Source of the DNA: Cryptomeria japonica
Taxonomy: Eukaryota > Streptophyta > Pinopsida > Cupressales > Cupressaceae
DNA: 64,000 bases
Assembly: GCF_030272615.1 (NCBI RefSeq)
Contig: NC_081413.1
Coordinates: 163,961,080-164,025,079 of the forward strand
Direction of reading: 5' to 3'
The notes under the pieces were generated by a model. It saw only the letters and a program-made list of their open reading frames with translations. It was not told the DNA's origin and ran no database searches. Numbering within the stretch: position 1 is the first letter of the stretch; every line of letters begins with the position of its first letter. The position numbers were made by a program, and so were the translations under genes. This document shows positions 1 to 12,400 of the stretch, in pieces.

Positions 1-554
1 TCACAAGTAACTATCTACAGAATAGGAACCAGACCGGTTAAGATCTTACAATGTTCTTTACCAGAATAGATCTTGTTAGGAATCTCAATCTCTGTTAGGA
101 GATAAGTTCGATTAAAGACTACCTTGCTAGAGGATTTTAGATCCACAGATGTGAATCACCTTGTTAGAGGATATACAAAAGGCTTTTGGGCCTACCTGGT
201 TAAGGGCTACAAACTTGTCGAAGATGTGAGTAATCAAAAAGTGAGTGATCTAGCAAATAGCACAGATTGCTTGATTAGATCCTTGATAGCTCGTTCCTAA
301 TGCATTCCAGCATTACTTTAGTCTTCTACACATTCATACTCTCTAACTCCTCAACCACCTTAAACCCTAGCAACAACATCAACAATACCAACAACAACAA
401 CAACCTAAAACCCTAGACATGATGTCCTTATAAAGGAATTTGATTTCATGTCGGTCCAATAGGATTACAATACAATTTCCTAGGTTCAATGCATCTGGAC
501 ATACATGGTAACATGACACAAAAAGCACCGTTAAAGTGTCTGCACCGTCAAACA
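1..554. other. Unassigned repeat flank left of the TIR element
   Basis: No supported gene. The first 360 bases contain repeated phrases of the type cttgttagaggat and an ACCGGT word like those in the copia-type LTRs further right, and 360-415 is rich in CAA/AAC triplets. It may be LTR-derived, but no TG/CA boundary or primer site is visible. It continues at 14695 once the inserted elements are removed. Confidence 0.4.
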
Positions 555-558
555 ATCG

Positions 559-592
559 GGGTGAACTCACAAAGCTGGTTCCCACTTTTGCC
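559..592. repeat. Left terminal inverted repeat
   Basis: A 34-bp arm pairing with 14655-14690. The first 14 bases are identical, then come a few substitutions, then ggttcccactttt is identical. ATCG precedes it. Confidence 0.7.
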
Positions 593-629
593 AATGAAGG
601 AAATTGGCGAAAGTGGAAAATTTTGTTTA

Positions 630-846
630 CGGGGGGTTTGAGCAAAGTGGGGGTGTTCGAACGGAATACCCTTTGGAGTTCGAGTGAAGACCCCACTTCG
701 TTCGAACCCCATCTTTCGAGCGAAGCACCTTTAATGCCCGTTTATGTCATTTTTTAGTTATAGCATGGGGGTTCGATCGAACCCCCCTTCATTCGAACCC
801 CCCTAAAAATGGGGGGTTCGCTCAAACCCCCCTTCGTTCGAACCCC
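630..846. repeat. Subterminal array of TTCGAACCCC-like palindromic motifs
   Basis: About eight variants of ggggTTCGnnCGAAcccc in both orientations lie within 220 bases just inside the left TIR (for example 655-663, 678-684, 697-710, 771-786, 790-802, 811-832, 834-846). Positions 767-786 form a perfect 20-bp palindrome. Clustered subterminal motifs are commonly transposase-binding sites in plant DNA transposons; that function is inferred here. The core resembles a tRNA B-box, but no A-box or tRNA fold accompanies it. Confidence 0.6.
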
Positions 847-1007
847 TTTTTTAACACTTCTCTGAAGATTTCTACATTTTTTTGCAGATTTTTGGCCTTG
901 AAACCTCTGGTTGAAGGCTCAAATGGAATGATCTTGACAACACAAAATGTAGTATTATAGTCCTCGAAGCAAGCTTTCTAATGAATATAATTTTATTACA
1001 TATTGAC

Positions 1008-4000
1008 TGTAATGCCCATACCCTAGTCGGACTTGCAAAACCCATTTGACCTTGGTTGACTTCCTATGTGGCATTCTTGAATGGTAGGTTAACCGTGATG
1101 CAATGTGTAGTTTAGATAATATAAATAATTGTGCATACTTATTATTGTTCTTTTGCATCGATTCTTGTGTAAATGTAATTGTTTCCTAACTCTTGTGATA
1201 AATCTTGAGCTAACGCCCTCATTAAACATGTGTATGTATATGTATGCTTGTATGAATTCATGGGTGCAGGAGATTTCAAGTACGACACCGCTTAGGACGA
1301 GGTTCATCTCCTTTGGGACTTGCAAGGTTGAGTATGCTTCCTTCATCCTTAGAATTCAGATTTGGTGGCCATTAAACTCTCGTCTTGCCTTAGCCATGGT
1401 CAGGTGAGCATCGTGTGTGGATTCATGGGGCTTTCATTTCATTGGATTGCGTGTCGTGTGATTTGGTGGACTTCCTCGATTTGCATGCCATGCACGGGGT
1501 AAGTGGAGTTTGTTATCCTAAGTATTTAATTCTATTTAATGAGTAGATGTACGCATTAGTAATTTAGAAATTTAAATAGATAGTTTCTTTTATATGATTA
1601 ATCGTTGATTTGAAGAGATCACGTTAATTATAACTGTAGCAAGCTTAAAGCATTTAAATTGAAATAATGTGTTCATTTACGCATTAAAAGTTGCGGAATT
1701 AAAATAAATAGGATTCTTTCATTGGACTAGTCATTTATTTGAAAAGGTCACTTTACTATGTTATAGCAAGTCAATTTAATTGTTAAATTCGATAATAATG
1801 AATTTAATGAGTTATGCGTTTTAGAAAGGAAAAATTTAAAAGTCAATTGAGAAATAGAAATAAATTAATCAATTTCGCATGTTGGAAGAGAAAGGGTAAA
1901 TTGTATTCTTTAAAAGGAAATTATTCTTTTTACTTGCAAATTAATATAGTATAAAGGATTGATTTTTGAGATTTAAATTAATTTAAATATCTCCCCCTTG
2001 TTAACAGTTCAAAATATAAATGTAGGCCTAAATTGATATTGAGAGATTAAAATTAGAATTAAATAAGAAATAAAAGCATGTTAATTTTAATTAGAATAAA
2101 ACAAGTTAGAATTATTGAGCAATGGAAAATAATGGTTTCCACTTTCTTGTTCCTTTTATTTTCAAAAAAAAATGCCTAAATTCGAAATTGAGAATTAGGT
2201 CAAAAATAGGGTTTCTCATTTTAACCTAGCTTTGGAAACATTTTGGGGGTTCTCTCTTTTGGGGGATCTTTTTTGGAAATGGAGGTGGGGAAAAATGTTG
2301 AAAAAAAAAAATGGAGTTCTCTTGCTTGGAGTTGCAGGTGGAGCTCTTCATCAAAACTCTTCCCGGAATGCGTTTGGAGGTAGGATTCGAATGCACCATT
2401 TTTGTTCCTTTTGAAATTGTGGGTATATCAACGAAATTTGTCCTGAAGATTTCTTGCTCCAAAACCTCCATGATTGTTGTTTAAATGTAGGATTCAGTTT
2501 TGAAAACATGGGTAGTTCTTGGATCAAAATTCTTGTTTGTTAATAGATTTTGTGGATTTGAAACTTGATAGAAAGTATTTTTCCCATAATGAAGATTTTG
2601 GTATAAATCTGGACATGAATGGGTCTGTAAAAAGGAATAAAAATAAAATGATGGGAGATTTCGTTATTTTTGTTGTATACATATTTTATTTTACTTTATT
2701 TTGAAGATTTTTAAATGAATAAATCCGAACTGTAAATCGCATCATATATTAATTGGAAAAAAAAATAATAATAATAAAAAAAAAAACATGATTTTGGGGT
2801 TTCGGGGGGGGGGAGCCGAAGCTCAACCCGCCCCTCCCCACGTGCTGCTCGTAGCTTCCCATCAGTGCCCACACACAGTGGGGGCCGAAGGGGACTGCGT
2901 CTCCCTTGGAGGCCGCAGCTCCTTCCGGCGCCACTGTGTGGGGGAGCCATAGGGACTGCGTCCCCCATGGCGGACGCAGTTACCCCCATCTCCACTATGT
3001 GGAGGCCGAGGGGCTATGCCCATCATGGTGGCCGCAGTTCCCTTCGGCTAGGGCACGGCTAGGGTTTGGCCGCCCTTTACTTTTTTTAAAAAATGTTTTT
3101 TTTTAAAATTTTATTATTATAGTTAAAACATGAATTGGGGGTTTTCATTTTATAAAAAAAATGGGAAGATGCTTATTGATGTAAATTTGTTTTAAGTAAT
3201 ATTTCTATTTTCAAAATGAGTTGGGATTTTATATTAGCATATAATGTTTAAAACAAAAAAAAAAAAAAAAAAGGGGAATTTACTTATTAGTATAAATTTA
3301 TCATAAGAAATATTCTTGTACTAAAATTTGAGATGTGGTTTATACTCTAGCAAGTATGTTTAAAAAAAAAGGGGGATAAATGTATATATTAAAATATATG
3401 CTAATATAGATGACAGCTATTTAGCATATATTATTAATTATATACATAGATTATTGAGCTTTAATATAGCAATGACTTGTATTGTATTCTTAATCCGAAT
3501 GATAATTAACTATAGGATAAAGAGTAAATTAAATGGAGGTAATGGTCTTTAATTCTTAAATGTATGCAATAGAAGCTAATCTAGCTCGGAAATGATTTTT
3601 CCATTTCTTCATTCACTCATAATGTATTTGTTCTTTATAGAAAAAGGGTAATTCTATTTTGTGTCGATAGAGAAGGGGCTAGACTATTGTTGTAAACCAA
3701 CTTGTCATTAGTGTCTATCTAAGGGTTAATTAATCTGATTAGACGTTTATGTCAACTTGAGAAAGTGTTGTAATTACCCGTTAACGCTTGAGCATGGCTT
3801 ATTATTTTGGGAAATTTGATGCGTCTGTTATAATAGCACGGCCTAGATAGGTATGTTGGGTCCCCGTCATCTGATGGTTTTTGTCTGACCAACGTCGGTC
3901 AAGTCTCCATTTAGGGTACCACCAGTTAAGAAATCCTTGTTTTTGCTTGAAGTGTTTTAGTTGGATCCACATTAGAAGGGATCATTATGTAAATTCTGAC

Positions 4001-5623
4001 CAAAGTATCTATTGTATAATGGTTGTGTTCGCCTAAGAGGCAAGGATGTAAAAGACTTATCAATCATGTATTCCTAACGATATAATGCCAAAGGGGTCTT
4101 GCAGTTGAGCAGACCCGGAGATGTAGCCCTTTAGGGGTGAACTCCGAGATCATATCTGTGTTATGCGATGTTTTTAGCTTACTTTGTTTTATGCTTTAAA
4201 TTATCATGGATGGTTTTATTCTTGTATAAGTGTATGGTGGAAATTTAATGAATTTAAATCTAAGTGCATAACATTATTCATCTTGATAAATGTAGTTATT
4301 AGGTTCATAAAACATTGTAATTATGATTATGGAAAAGTATTTGGTTTATGATAAATAAAGTAGTAATAGTGAAAAGAATCTTGCTAGGTTATATCATTGG
4401 ATTAACTTGTTATTAAGCATGTAAATTGAACAAATGAGTATGGGAAGACAAAGATAGGATTAACGTTATAATTTCTAAGTTGGATTCTAAAGGATGAACA
4501 TCATATAGGTATTTACTTTTATCTTCTTAAATGAATAACGCCATGTTAATCATGTTTCACTGCATTGGACGAATTTGTTTAGTTATATCACGTTTTAATC
4601 TTAACAATAATCTTTACCAAAATTAACTTGATAATTGGGTGGACTCAACTATTTATCCATAATTGTAATCCTTAATAAAAGAATCCCTTATAATTGCTAA
4701 AATGGAACTAAAATGGGAAGTATGGGTATAGTTGATTTTATCTCAACCTTAGTAAATGTATCTCTTCATGTTAACCTTATTTGATTAAAAAGGAGTGACA
4801 TGCAATAAGATAATTATACTTTAATCCTAATGAAAGAACGTCACTATGTACTCATGTTTTAATCATGTAATGATGAATATCGTCTTGCTAGCTATATTTT
4901 AATTTAAGGGATGCTCTCATGTGTCCTAATACATTTTCACCTTAATGAATTTAGCCATCTATTAGTATTATTAAAACTTCAATGAATTCTATGGCTACTC
5001 ACAATTTTATCTTTCATAAAAGAACTACAACTCATTAGTTGGCTATGCATGAAATCAAATGAAGGGATCACATTCTATTAATTGTAGTTTAATCCTTAAT
5101 GAATGTATCTCGCCTTATTAGCCATATTTTTAATATTAAAGGATGATATCAATTGTGAATGGGTACCTCAAACCCAATGAATGAACTTCATTTTATTAAA
5201 CGCTTGGAACCTTTTCGGGGGCCTCTAAGTGAAATTATGAAGTTAAGTGCATTGAATAAATAACCTCTCGATGGCCTCCCAACCACCCAAAGTAAATGAA
5301 CGCTTCCTAAAATTCTAAGATGTCATATCACCGAACATATATATAATCATGTCTTAAGCATTATCCCACAATTAAGACATCCAAATTTATGTATCATTTG
5401 ACACAAGTTGAGTTAGGTGTAAGGTTGTGTAATCGCGTTGGGAAACCTCTTAGGATCATTTAGCCTTCTGCTGTGTTATCTAAGTTTCAGATAACTCCAA
5501 ATTATCTCATTGTTGTGCCTAATTATGAACACTCTTAACTATTATTTAAAAAAAAAAAATATTTACACTCTAATTGAGTGTTTTTAACTTAAACCCTTAG
5601 GGGTTTCCTGGCGTGGCATTACA
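1008..5623 (+). repeat. 5' LTR of the LARD
   Basis: Collinear with 9423-14042 along its whole length, with scattered substitutions and homopolymer-length changes. It is strongly AT-rich except for a GC-rich tandem block at about 2800-3070. Small open frames (for example 1089-1346) recur in the right copy only because the LTR is duplicated, and none looks like a protein family. Confidence 0.92.
2800..3070. repeat. GC-rich degenerate tandem block inside the LARD LTR
   Basis: Four diverged units of about 60 bp start near 2813, 2881, 2941 and 3001. Each contains a GCCGAAGG/GCCATAGG-like start, a gGACTGCGTC or related core, a GCCGCAG-like segment and an end near CCACTGTGTG. The block begins with a run of nine or more G and is very GC- and CpG-rich inside an AT-rich LTR. 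The second copy is at about 11215-11485. Confidence 0.6.
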
Positions 5624-5625
5624 CT

Positions 5626-5638
5626 TGGTATCAGAGCC
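5626..5638 (+). other. Primer-binding site for initiator tRNA-Met (LARD)
   Basis: TGGTATCAGAGCC lies 2 bases after the 5' LTR. It is the canonical plant tRNA-iMet 3'-end complement used to prime minus-strand synthesis, and it fixes the 5'-3' direction as plus. Confidence 0.93.
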
Positions 5639-8600
5639 CATGTTGCAACACTGGGATCTCTGGTTTCGCTTGTGCCCTTAGTTGGTGTGTGTGTGTGTCT
5701 ACCTTGTGTTGTATGCTTGTCCACCTTGATGTGAGGGTGTGATTTAACAAGCCCTACTTGTGTGTAACGTGTGTGTTCACACCTTGTTTTCATCCTATTG
5801 ATGTGGGTGTTTTGGAAATAATTATGGGTGTTTTGTCTGCTTATTGAGTTCTTGGTCTACGATTTCTCTTACTTTAAAAGGGAGTCGTATGTACCTTCAT
5901 TTTTTATTTATTTTACTCTTTTGACTAATTCATCTAGGTTGGTTGTTAATATCTTAAATCTAAAAGTACGAAATGTGCTTGTCTATGGTTTTGATCTATT
6001 TTAATGATTGTCCACTTGAAAGACTAGTATGGCAAATGTTAGTGCTTATTATGTAGTAAATTGAGTGATTATGACTCATCTTCTTCTCTCTCTCTAGTAA
6101 ATTAAAGGAATTGATATGTGTAGTTATCTCTTATTTAAGTTTTCTAATTGCAAGAGAAAGGATGATATTTCTTGAGCCTTGTGTGAGCCTTATAATGTTT
6201 TTGTGTTTTAGATTGTGAAAGGGATTTGGTTTGGGAGTTAATTTTTCGTTAATGATAGAAAATGGTATGTTTGCATTAAAGGGCTCTCCATGTGCTTGGT
6301 AGGAGTAATATAATTAAATTCCATCTTAAGTAAGGTGCAATAAAATGCGCATAGTGATTTTGTGAAAATTGCTTGATGTGAAAAGAATACCAAAAGAGGA
6401 CATGTTGTAGTAGCTTCAAGAGTAAATTAATGTGCTCCTCAAAAGATTGTTTTATGTGCTTATTCAACTAGTGTGATTTAGGACCTATTAAGTGACACAC
6501 CATTTAACTTGCTTTGGATATAGATAATTGTCTCATTGTGTTTAAGAAAGAGTAAATGTAAGACTGGTTGAAATGTATGCTTTAAATGTGTAAAAATCTA
6601 GTAGATAGCTCTTCATTTACCTCCTTGTCGTATTATGAATTTTCAATGTTAGATTTGATGTATTATTGTATTGTATTGTATCACGAATAGTGATTGTTCT
6701 CAAGAAGACTTGTATTACAAAAAGAACATTTGATTGTCTTGAATTTTGGTTCGGAGAACTAGAACAATTTAGTGCAACAATAATGATTAGAAATGTCGTG
6801 TTAGGATGCTTTGGCACCTTCCTAAAAGATAGTGAAATGAAAACTGTGCAACTAAAATGATAGACTTATGTCTGAGCATATGGTGTGATCTTGAAGCTCT
6901 TGTGTATTCGTAGGAAATAGTTGATTTCCAACTCTCTTCCTCCTCTTGTCTAACATATAGGAATTGTTGTTTTTGAAATACTATTTAGAATGCAGTGATT
7001 TAAAGGAATTCTTATAACGCATATGAAATTGTATGTTGCTTGGGCTTCTAATTGAAAGGGGAAAGTTTTTCGTCTTGGAAAGGGAAATTGCATAGTTAGT
7101 AATGTGAATGAAAATGCTTAGGGAAGATTGAGAAAGATATCAGAATGATGTAATTTCTTTGTGTAAATTTGAATTGTTGATAATTTCAAAAACATGTATC
7201 TAGAGTAAACTTTGTTTGGTGATTCATGTGTAAAGCATGATTAAAACTTCCCTTAAGTATATGTTAGCATAATGTAAAGTACTCCCCATAAATGTGACTA
7301 AACCAGTAATGGTGCTATTCTGTGTGTGTTGTGAGAAAACCCATACTTGTTTTGTGTGCCCATGGGATGGTGAAGTAACCAACCATGGGGAATAGGTTTG
7401 CTTATGAGTATGGGAAACCATACCTATCTATGTGATGTTGCTTAATTGTTTCCTTACTGAGTGCCAACCCACGGGTTGTTGATAAGTCAGTATGTGAAGG
7501 GGTAGTAGTAGAAGTCACCATTCCTTGAATAGTATGAAAAGCGTACGAGTAATGTCGATGCGAAGCGACTTTAGCTTCCCTATTTTGAGGAAAAATATAG
7601 TTTGTAATGAAACTGTAACATAGGTGTACTCAATACTTCCCCTTGTGATGAACCGATTTACAAGGTTCATGTGTGCCAGCCTAATTCCTATCCTTTACTT
7701 TGAGCATATAGATGACAGTTTTTGAGCATATTGATGGATTCCATTGGAGGATTTGTTGCCTTGTCTTCATGAGAGGCATATTATTTTCTTACATAAGTTG
7801 CCAACTGACTAGTGTTGGTAGACTTGTGGGTAGACCCTATCCATGTATACCTCTGGCTTACAGCGAGTATCCTGAGAGGAACATCGCTATGCGGGGTGTG
7901 ACCGGCGCGTGCCTTATCCGCGGAGTACACTACCATGTGGGATACGTCCATTGCGTGCTTTGTCTACTTGGAGTATTGCCATGCCGTGCTGAGACACGAT
8001 GTGGGATGTAGTAGACATTTCCATGCGGCCTATCGATAGGTATAGGGTAGAGCCATGCCACGTGACGACGTGATGCGGGGTGATGTCGAGGTGCACACTG
8101 CCATGCCATGCGGATGTGTGACTTGGCCACACCACATGATGAGCTACTAGGATAGCTAGACGATTGTTCCTTCCTTCCTCGTTGGTGGCTAGCTACTAGT
8201 CACGTAGTGATGTAATGTGCACTGATGATTTTCTTTTATTTATTTATTTATTTCCTTGTGGGCCAACAATTTATTCTACCTTGACCTTGACAGTTTAGCC
8301 ATGAACTTGCAATCTTGATTTTACTTGATTTGATGTTGCAAAATCCGGAAATTATTTTCTTGTCTTATTGTTGGAATTGACAATTATTATCTTTACTCTT
8401 TTGTACTTTGGTGGCTAAACCGGTTTATCCTTGTTGTTTTCGTATGCTAGTCTTGTGTTGCAATGTGAATTCCTGTCCAAGAACGTAGGAGACAGTCTTG
8501 GATGAGTGTATACGAGGAAGTAGATGCAGGGAACCTTGAGGATGGAGGTATGTGAGGCTGTGAAACAGCTAGGATCCACTACCTACCTATGAGTGGTGAC

Positions 8601-9408
8601 TATCTCTTGGAGGCTAAACACCTTACACAACAAGGGATATTCACGAGGGACTTGTATGGAAGGTAGCACCGCTATGGTGTATCCTAGCACCATCAAGCCC
8701 TTGAGTGAGATGTTGGATATTTGTTGATCATGTATTTCTTCTGAGAGTGGGCATAGAGATGTGGATCATATATGTTACCTTTGACCGAGCATTAGACATG
8801 CTCACATGTGGCCTTTTGTGTTGTGCAAACCAGTCTTGTGGATGGATATTATGTGTAATCATGGATTAAGTGGTGTTAAATTGTCACTATGTTATGGGGC
8901 ATAGTCATTGGAAAGGTTCTTGTATGTCTGAAAAGTGTAAACAATTGAGTTCTTACATTGCTCTTATTTGACGAAAGTTAACTTGGTGGTAAAAAAAAAA
9001 AAAAAAATTGATATGTGAAGCTAGTTCTATGCGATAAAGTTTTGTGAAAGAGATGAATTGGTGAAAGAAATTGACCTTGAGAGCATATTTTCTTGTCATG
9101 TTTGATAAATGAGTAGGATAAATGTGCTTATATATTTTAATTGCTTAAAATTTGGTGTAATAAAAAGGGAAAAATCCTTGTTTCTCTACTATGATTGTGT
9201 GTAAAATCTAGAATATTTTAAGATGTGAATGATGTTAGATGCCTTCTATCAATGGATAATGACATTCGTTGAGGATTTATAAATAATGTTCTAAAATAAT
9301 GACAAAATAGTTGGTTGTGCAAATTGATAATTGTTAATTGAGTTTAAGGGCTAATGCGTGTTGGATGACTTCCATTTAGCTTTGCGACTTCCAGGAGTAA
9401 GTCGGAGC
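5639..9408 (+). other. Non-coding internal domain of the LARD
   Basis: No frame shows gag, protease, RT, RNase H or integrase motifs, and the longest open frames (under 100 codons) have no family character. The stretch has a TG-rich microsatellite near 5685, a CT run near 6085, a degenerate GC-richer tandem at about 7885-8125 and an A16 run near 8991. LARD interiors are thought to be packaged as structured RNA in place of coding sequence; that role is inferred. Confidence 0.8.
7885..8125. repeat. Degenerate short tandem repeat in the LARD interior
   Basis: A motif of the form nCCATGyysnG with a preceding purine-TAyT/CACT word recurs about five times at irregular 35-50 bp spacing (near 7932, 7980, 8020, 8052 and 8100). 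GC content is clearly higher than in the surrounding sequence. Function unknown; structured packaging RNA is one possibility. Confidence 0.4.
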
Positions 9409-9422
9409 CTAGGGGGGGAGAA
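9409..9422 (+). other. Polypurine tract of the LARD
   Basis: The G-rich purine run ctaGGGGGGGAGAA directly abuts the TGTAATGCC start of the 3' LTR. Its position and composition are those of a plus-strand primer. Confidence 0.85.
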
Positions 9423-12400
9423 TGTAATGCCCATACCCTAGTTGGACTTGCAAAACCCGTTTGACGTTGGTTGACTTCCTATGTGGCATTCTTGAATGGT
9501 AGGTTAACCGTGATGCAATGTGTAGTTTAGATAATATAAATAATTGTGCATACTTATTATTGTGCTTTTGCATCGATTCTTGTGTAAATGTAATTGTTTC
9601 CTAACTCTTGTGATAAATCTTGAGCTAACGCCCTCATTAAACATGTGTATGTATATGTATGCTTGTATGAATTCATGGGTGCAGGAGATTTCAAGTACAA
9701 CACCGCTTAGGGCGAGGTTCATCTCCTTTGGGACTTGCAAGGTTGAGTATGCTTCCTTCATCCTTAGAATTCAGATTTGGTGGCCATTAAACTCTCATCT
9801 TGCCTTAGCCATGGTTAGGTGAGCATTGTGTGTGGATTCATGGGGCTTTCGTTTCATTGGATTGCGTGTCGTGTGATTTGGTGGACTTCCTCGATTTGCA
9901 TGCCATGCACGGGGTAAGTGGAGTTTGTTATCCTAAGTATTTAATTCTATTTAATGAGTAGATGTACGCATTAGTAATTTAGAAATTTAAATAGATAGTT
10001 TCTTTTATATGATTAATCGTTGATTTGAAGAGATCACGTTAATTATAACTGTAGCAAGCTTAAAGCATTTAAATTGAAATAATGTGTTCATTTACGCATT
10101 AAAAGTTGCGGAATTAAAATAAATAGGATTCTTTCATTGGACTAGTCATTTATTTGAAAAGGTCACTTTACTATGTTATAGCAAGTCAATTTAATAGTTA
10201 AATTCGATAATAATGAATTTAATGAGTTATGCGTTTTAGAAAGGAAAAATTTAAAAGTCAATTGAGAAATAGAAATAAATTAATCATTTTCGCATGTTGG
10301 AAGAGAAAGGGTAAATTGTATTCTTTAAAAGGAAATTATTCTTTTTACTTGCAAATTAATATAGTATAAAGGATTGATTTTTGAGATTTAAATTAATTTA
10401 AATATCTCCCCCTTGTTAACAGTTCAAAATATAAATGTAGGCCTAAATTGATATTGAGAGATTAAAATTAGAATTAAATAAGAAATAAAAGCATGTTAAT
10501 TTTAATTAGAATAAAACAAGTTAGAATTATTGAGCAATGGAAAATAATGGTTTCCACTTTCTTGTTCCTTTTATTTTCAAAAAAAAAATGCCTAAATTCG
10601 AAATTGAGAATTAGGTCAAAAATAGGGTTTCTCATTTTAACCTAGCTTTGGAAACATTTTGGGGGTTCTCTCTTTTGGGGGATCTTTTTTGGAAATGGAG
10701 GTGGGGAAAAATGTTGAAAAAAAAAAATGGAGTTCTCTTGCTTGGAGTTGCAGGTGGAGCTCTTCATCAAAACTCTTCCCGGAATGCGTTTGGAGGTAGG
10801 ATTTGAATGCACCGTTTTTGTTCCTTTTGAAATTGTGGGTATATCAACGAAATTTGTCCTTAAGATTTCTTGCTCCAAAACCTCCATGATTGTTGTTTAA
10901 ACGTAGGATTCAGTTTTGAAAACATGGGTAGTTCTTGGATCAAAATTCTTGTTTGTTAATAGATTTTGTGGATTTGAAACTTGATAGAAAGTATTTTTCC
11001 CATAATGAAGATTTTGTTATAAATCTGGAAATGAATGGGTCTGTAAAAAGGAATAAAAATAAAATGATGGGAGATTTCGTTATTTTTGTTGTATACATAT
11101 TTTATTTTATTTTATTTTGAAGATTTTTAAATGAATAAATCCGAACTGTAAATTGGATCATATATTAATTGGAAAAAAAAATAATAATAAAATAAAAAAA
11201 ACATGATTTTGGGGTTTCGGGGGGGGAGCCGAAGCTCAACCCGCCCCTCCTCACTCGCCGCTCGCAGCTTCCCATCAGCGCCCACACACAATGGGGGCTG
11301 AAGGGGACTGCGTCTCCCTTGGAGGCCGCAGCTCCTTCCGGCGCCACTGTGTGGGGGAGCCGTAGGGACTACGTCCCCCATGGCGGACGCAGTTACCCCC
11401 GTCTCCACTGTGTGGAGGCTGAGGGGCTGCGCCCGTCATGGTGGCCGCAGTTCCCTTCGGCTAGGGCACGGCTAGGGTTTGGCCGCCCTTAACTTTTTTT
11501 TAAAAATGTTTTTTTTTTTTTTTTTTTTAAATTTTATTATTATAGTTAAAACATGAATTGGGGGTTTTCATTTTATAAAAAAAAATGGGAAGATGCTTAT
11601 TGATTTAAATTTGTTTTAAGTAATATTTGTATTTTCAAAATGAGTTGTGATTTTATATTAGTATATAATGTTTAAAACAAAAAAAAAAAAGGGGAATTTA
11701 CTTATTAGTATAAATTTATCATAAGAAATATTCTTGAACTAAAATGTGAGATGTGGTTTATACTCTAGCAAGTATGTTTAAAAAAAAAGGGGGATAAATG
11801 TATATATTAAAATATATGCTAATATAGATGACAACTATTTAGCATATATTATTAATTATATACATAGATTATTGAGCTTTAATATAGCAATGACTTGTAT
11901 TGTATTCTTAATCCGAATGATAATTAACTATAGGATAAAGAGTAAATTAAATGGAGGTAATGGTCTTTAATTCTTAAATGTATGCAATAGAAGCTAATCT
12001 AGCTCGGAAATGATTTTTCCATTTCTTCATTCACTCATAATGTATTTGTTCTTTATAGAAAAAGGGTAATTCTATTTTGTGTCGATAGAGAAGGGGCTAG
12101 ACTATTGTTGTAAACCAACTTGTCATTAGTGTCTATCTAAGGGTTAATTAATCTGATTAGACGTTTATGTCAACTTGAGAAAGTGTTGTAATTACCCGTT
12201 AACGCTTGAGCATGGCTTATTATTTTGGGAAATTTGATGTGTCTGTTATAATAGCACGGCCTAGATAGGTATGTTGGGTCCCCGTCATTTGATGGTTTTT
12301 GTCTGACCAACGTCGGTCAAGTCTCCATTTAGGGTACCACCAGTCAAGAAATCCTTGTTTTTGCTTGAAGTGTTTCAGTTGGATCCACATTAGAAGGGAT

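Noticed and set aside
655-846. tRNA-gene B-box-like GGTTCGAACCC motifs as tRNA or SINE
   Set aside because: No A-box, cloverleaf or poly-A tail is present; the motifs are an array of palindromes inside a TIR element.
1089-1407. Overlapping small ORFs repeated at 9504-9822 with almost identical protein
   Set aside because: The two loci are the same position in the two LARD LTRs. The frames are conserved because the LTR copies are young, and there is no family similarity or codon signal.
2711-3106. Gly/Pro/Arg-rich ORFs in both strands of the GC-rich island
   Set aside because: Open frames on several frames at once result from high GC content and tandem repetition.
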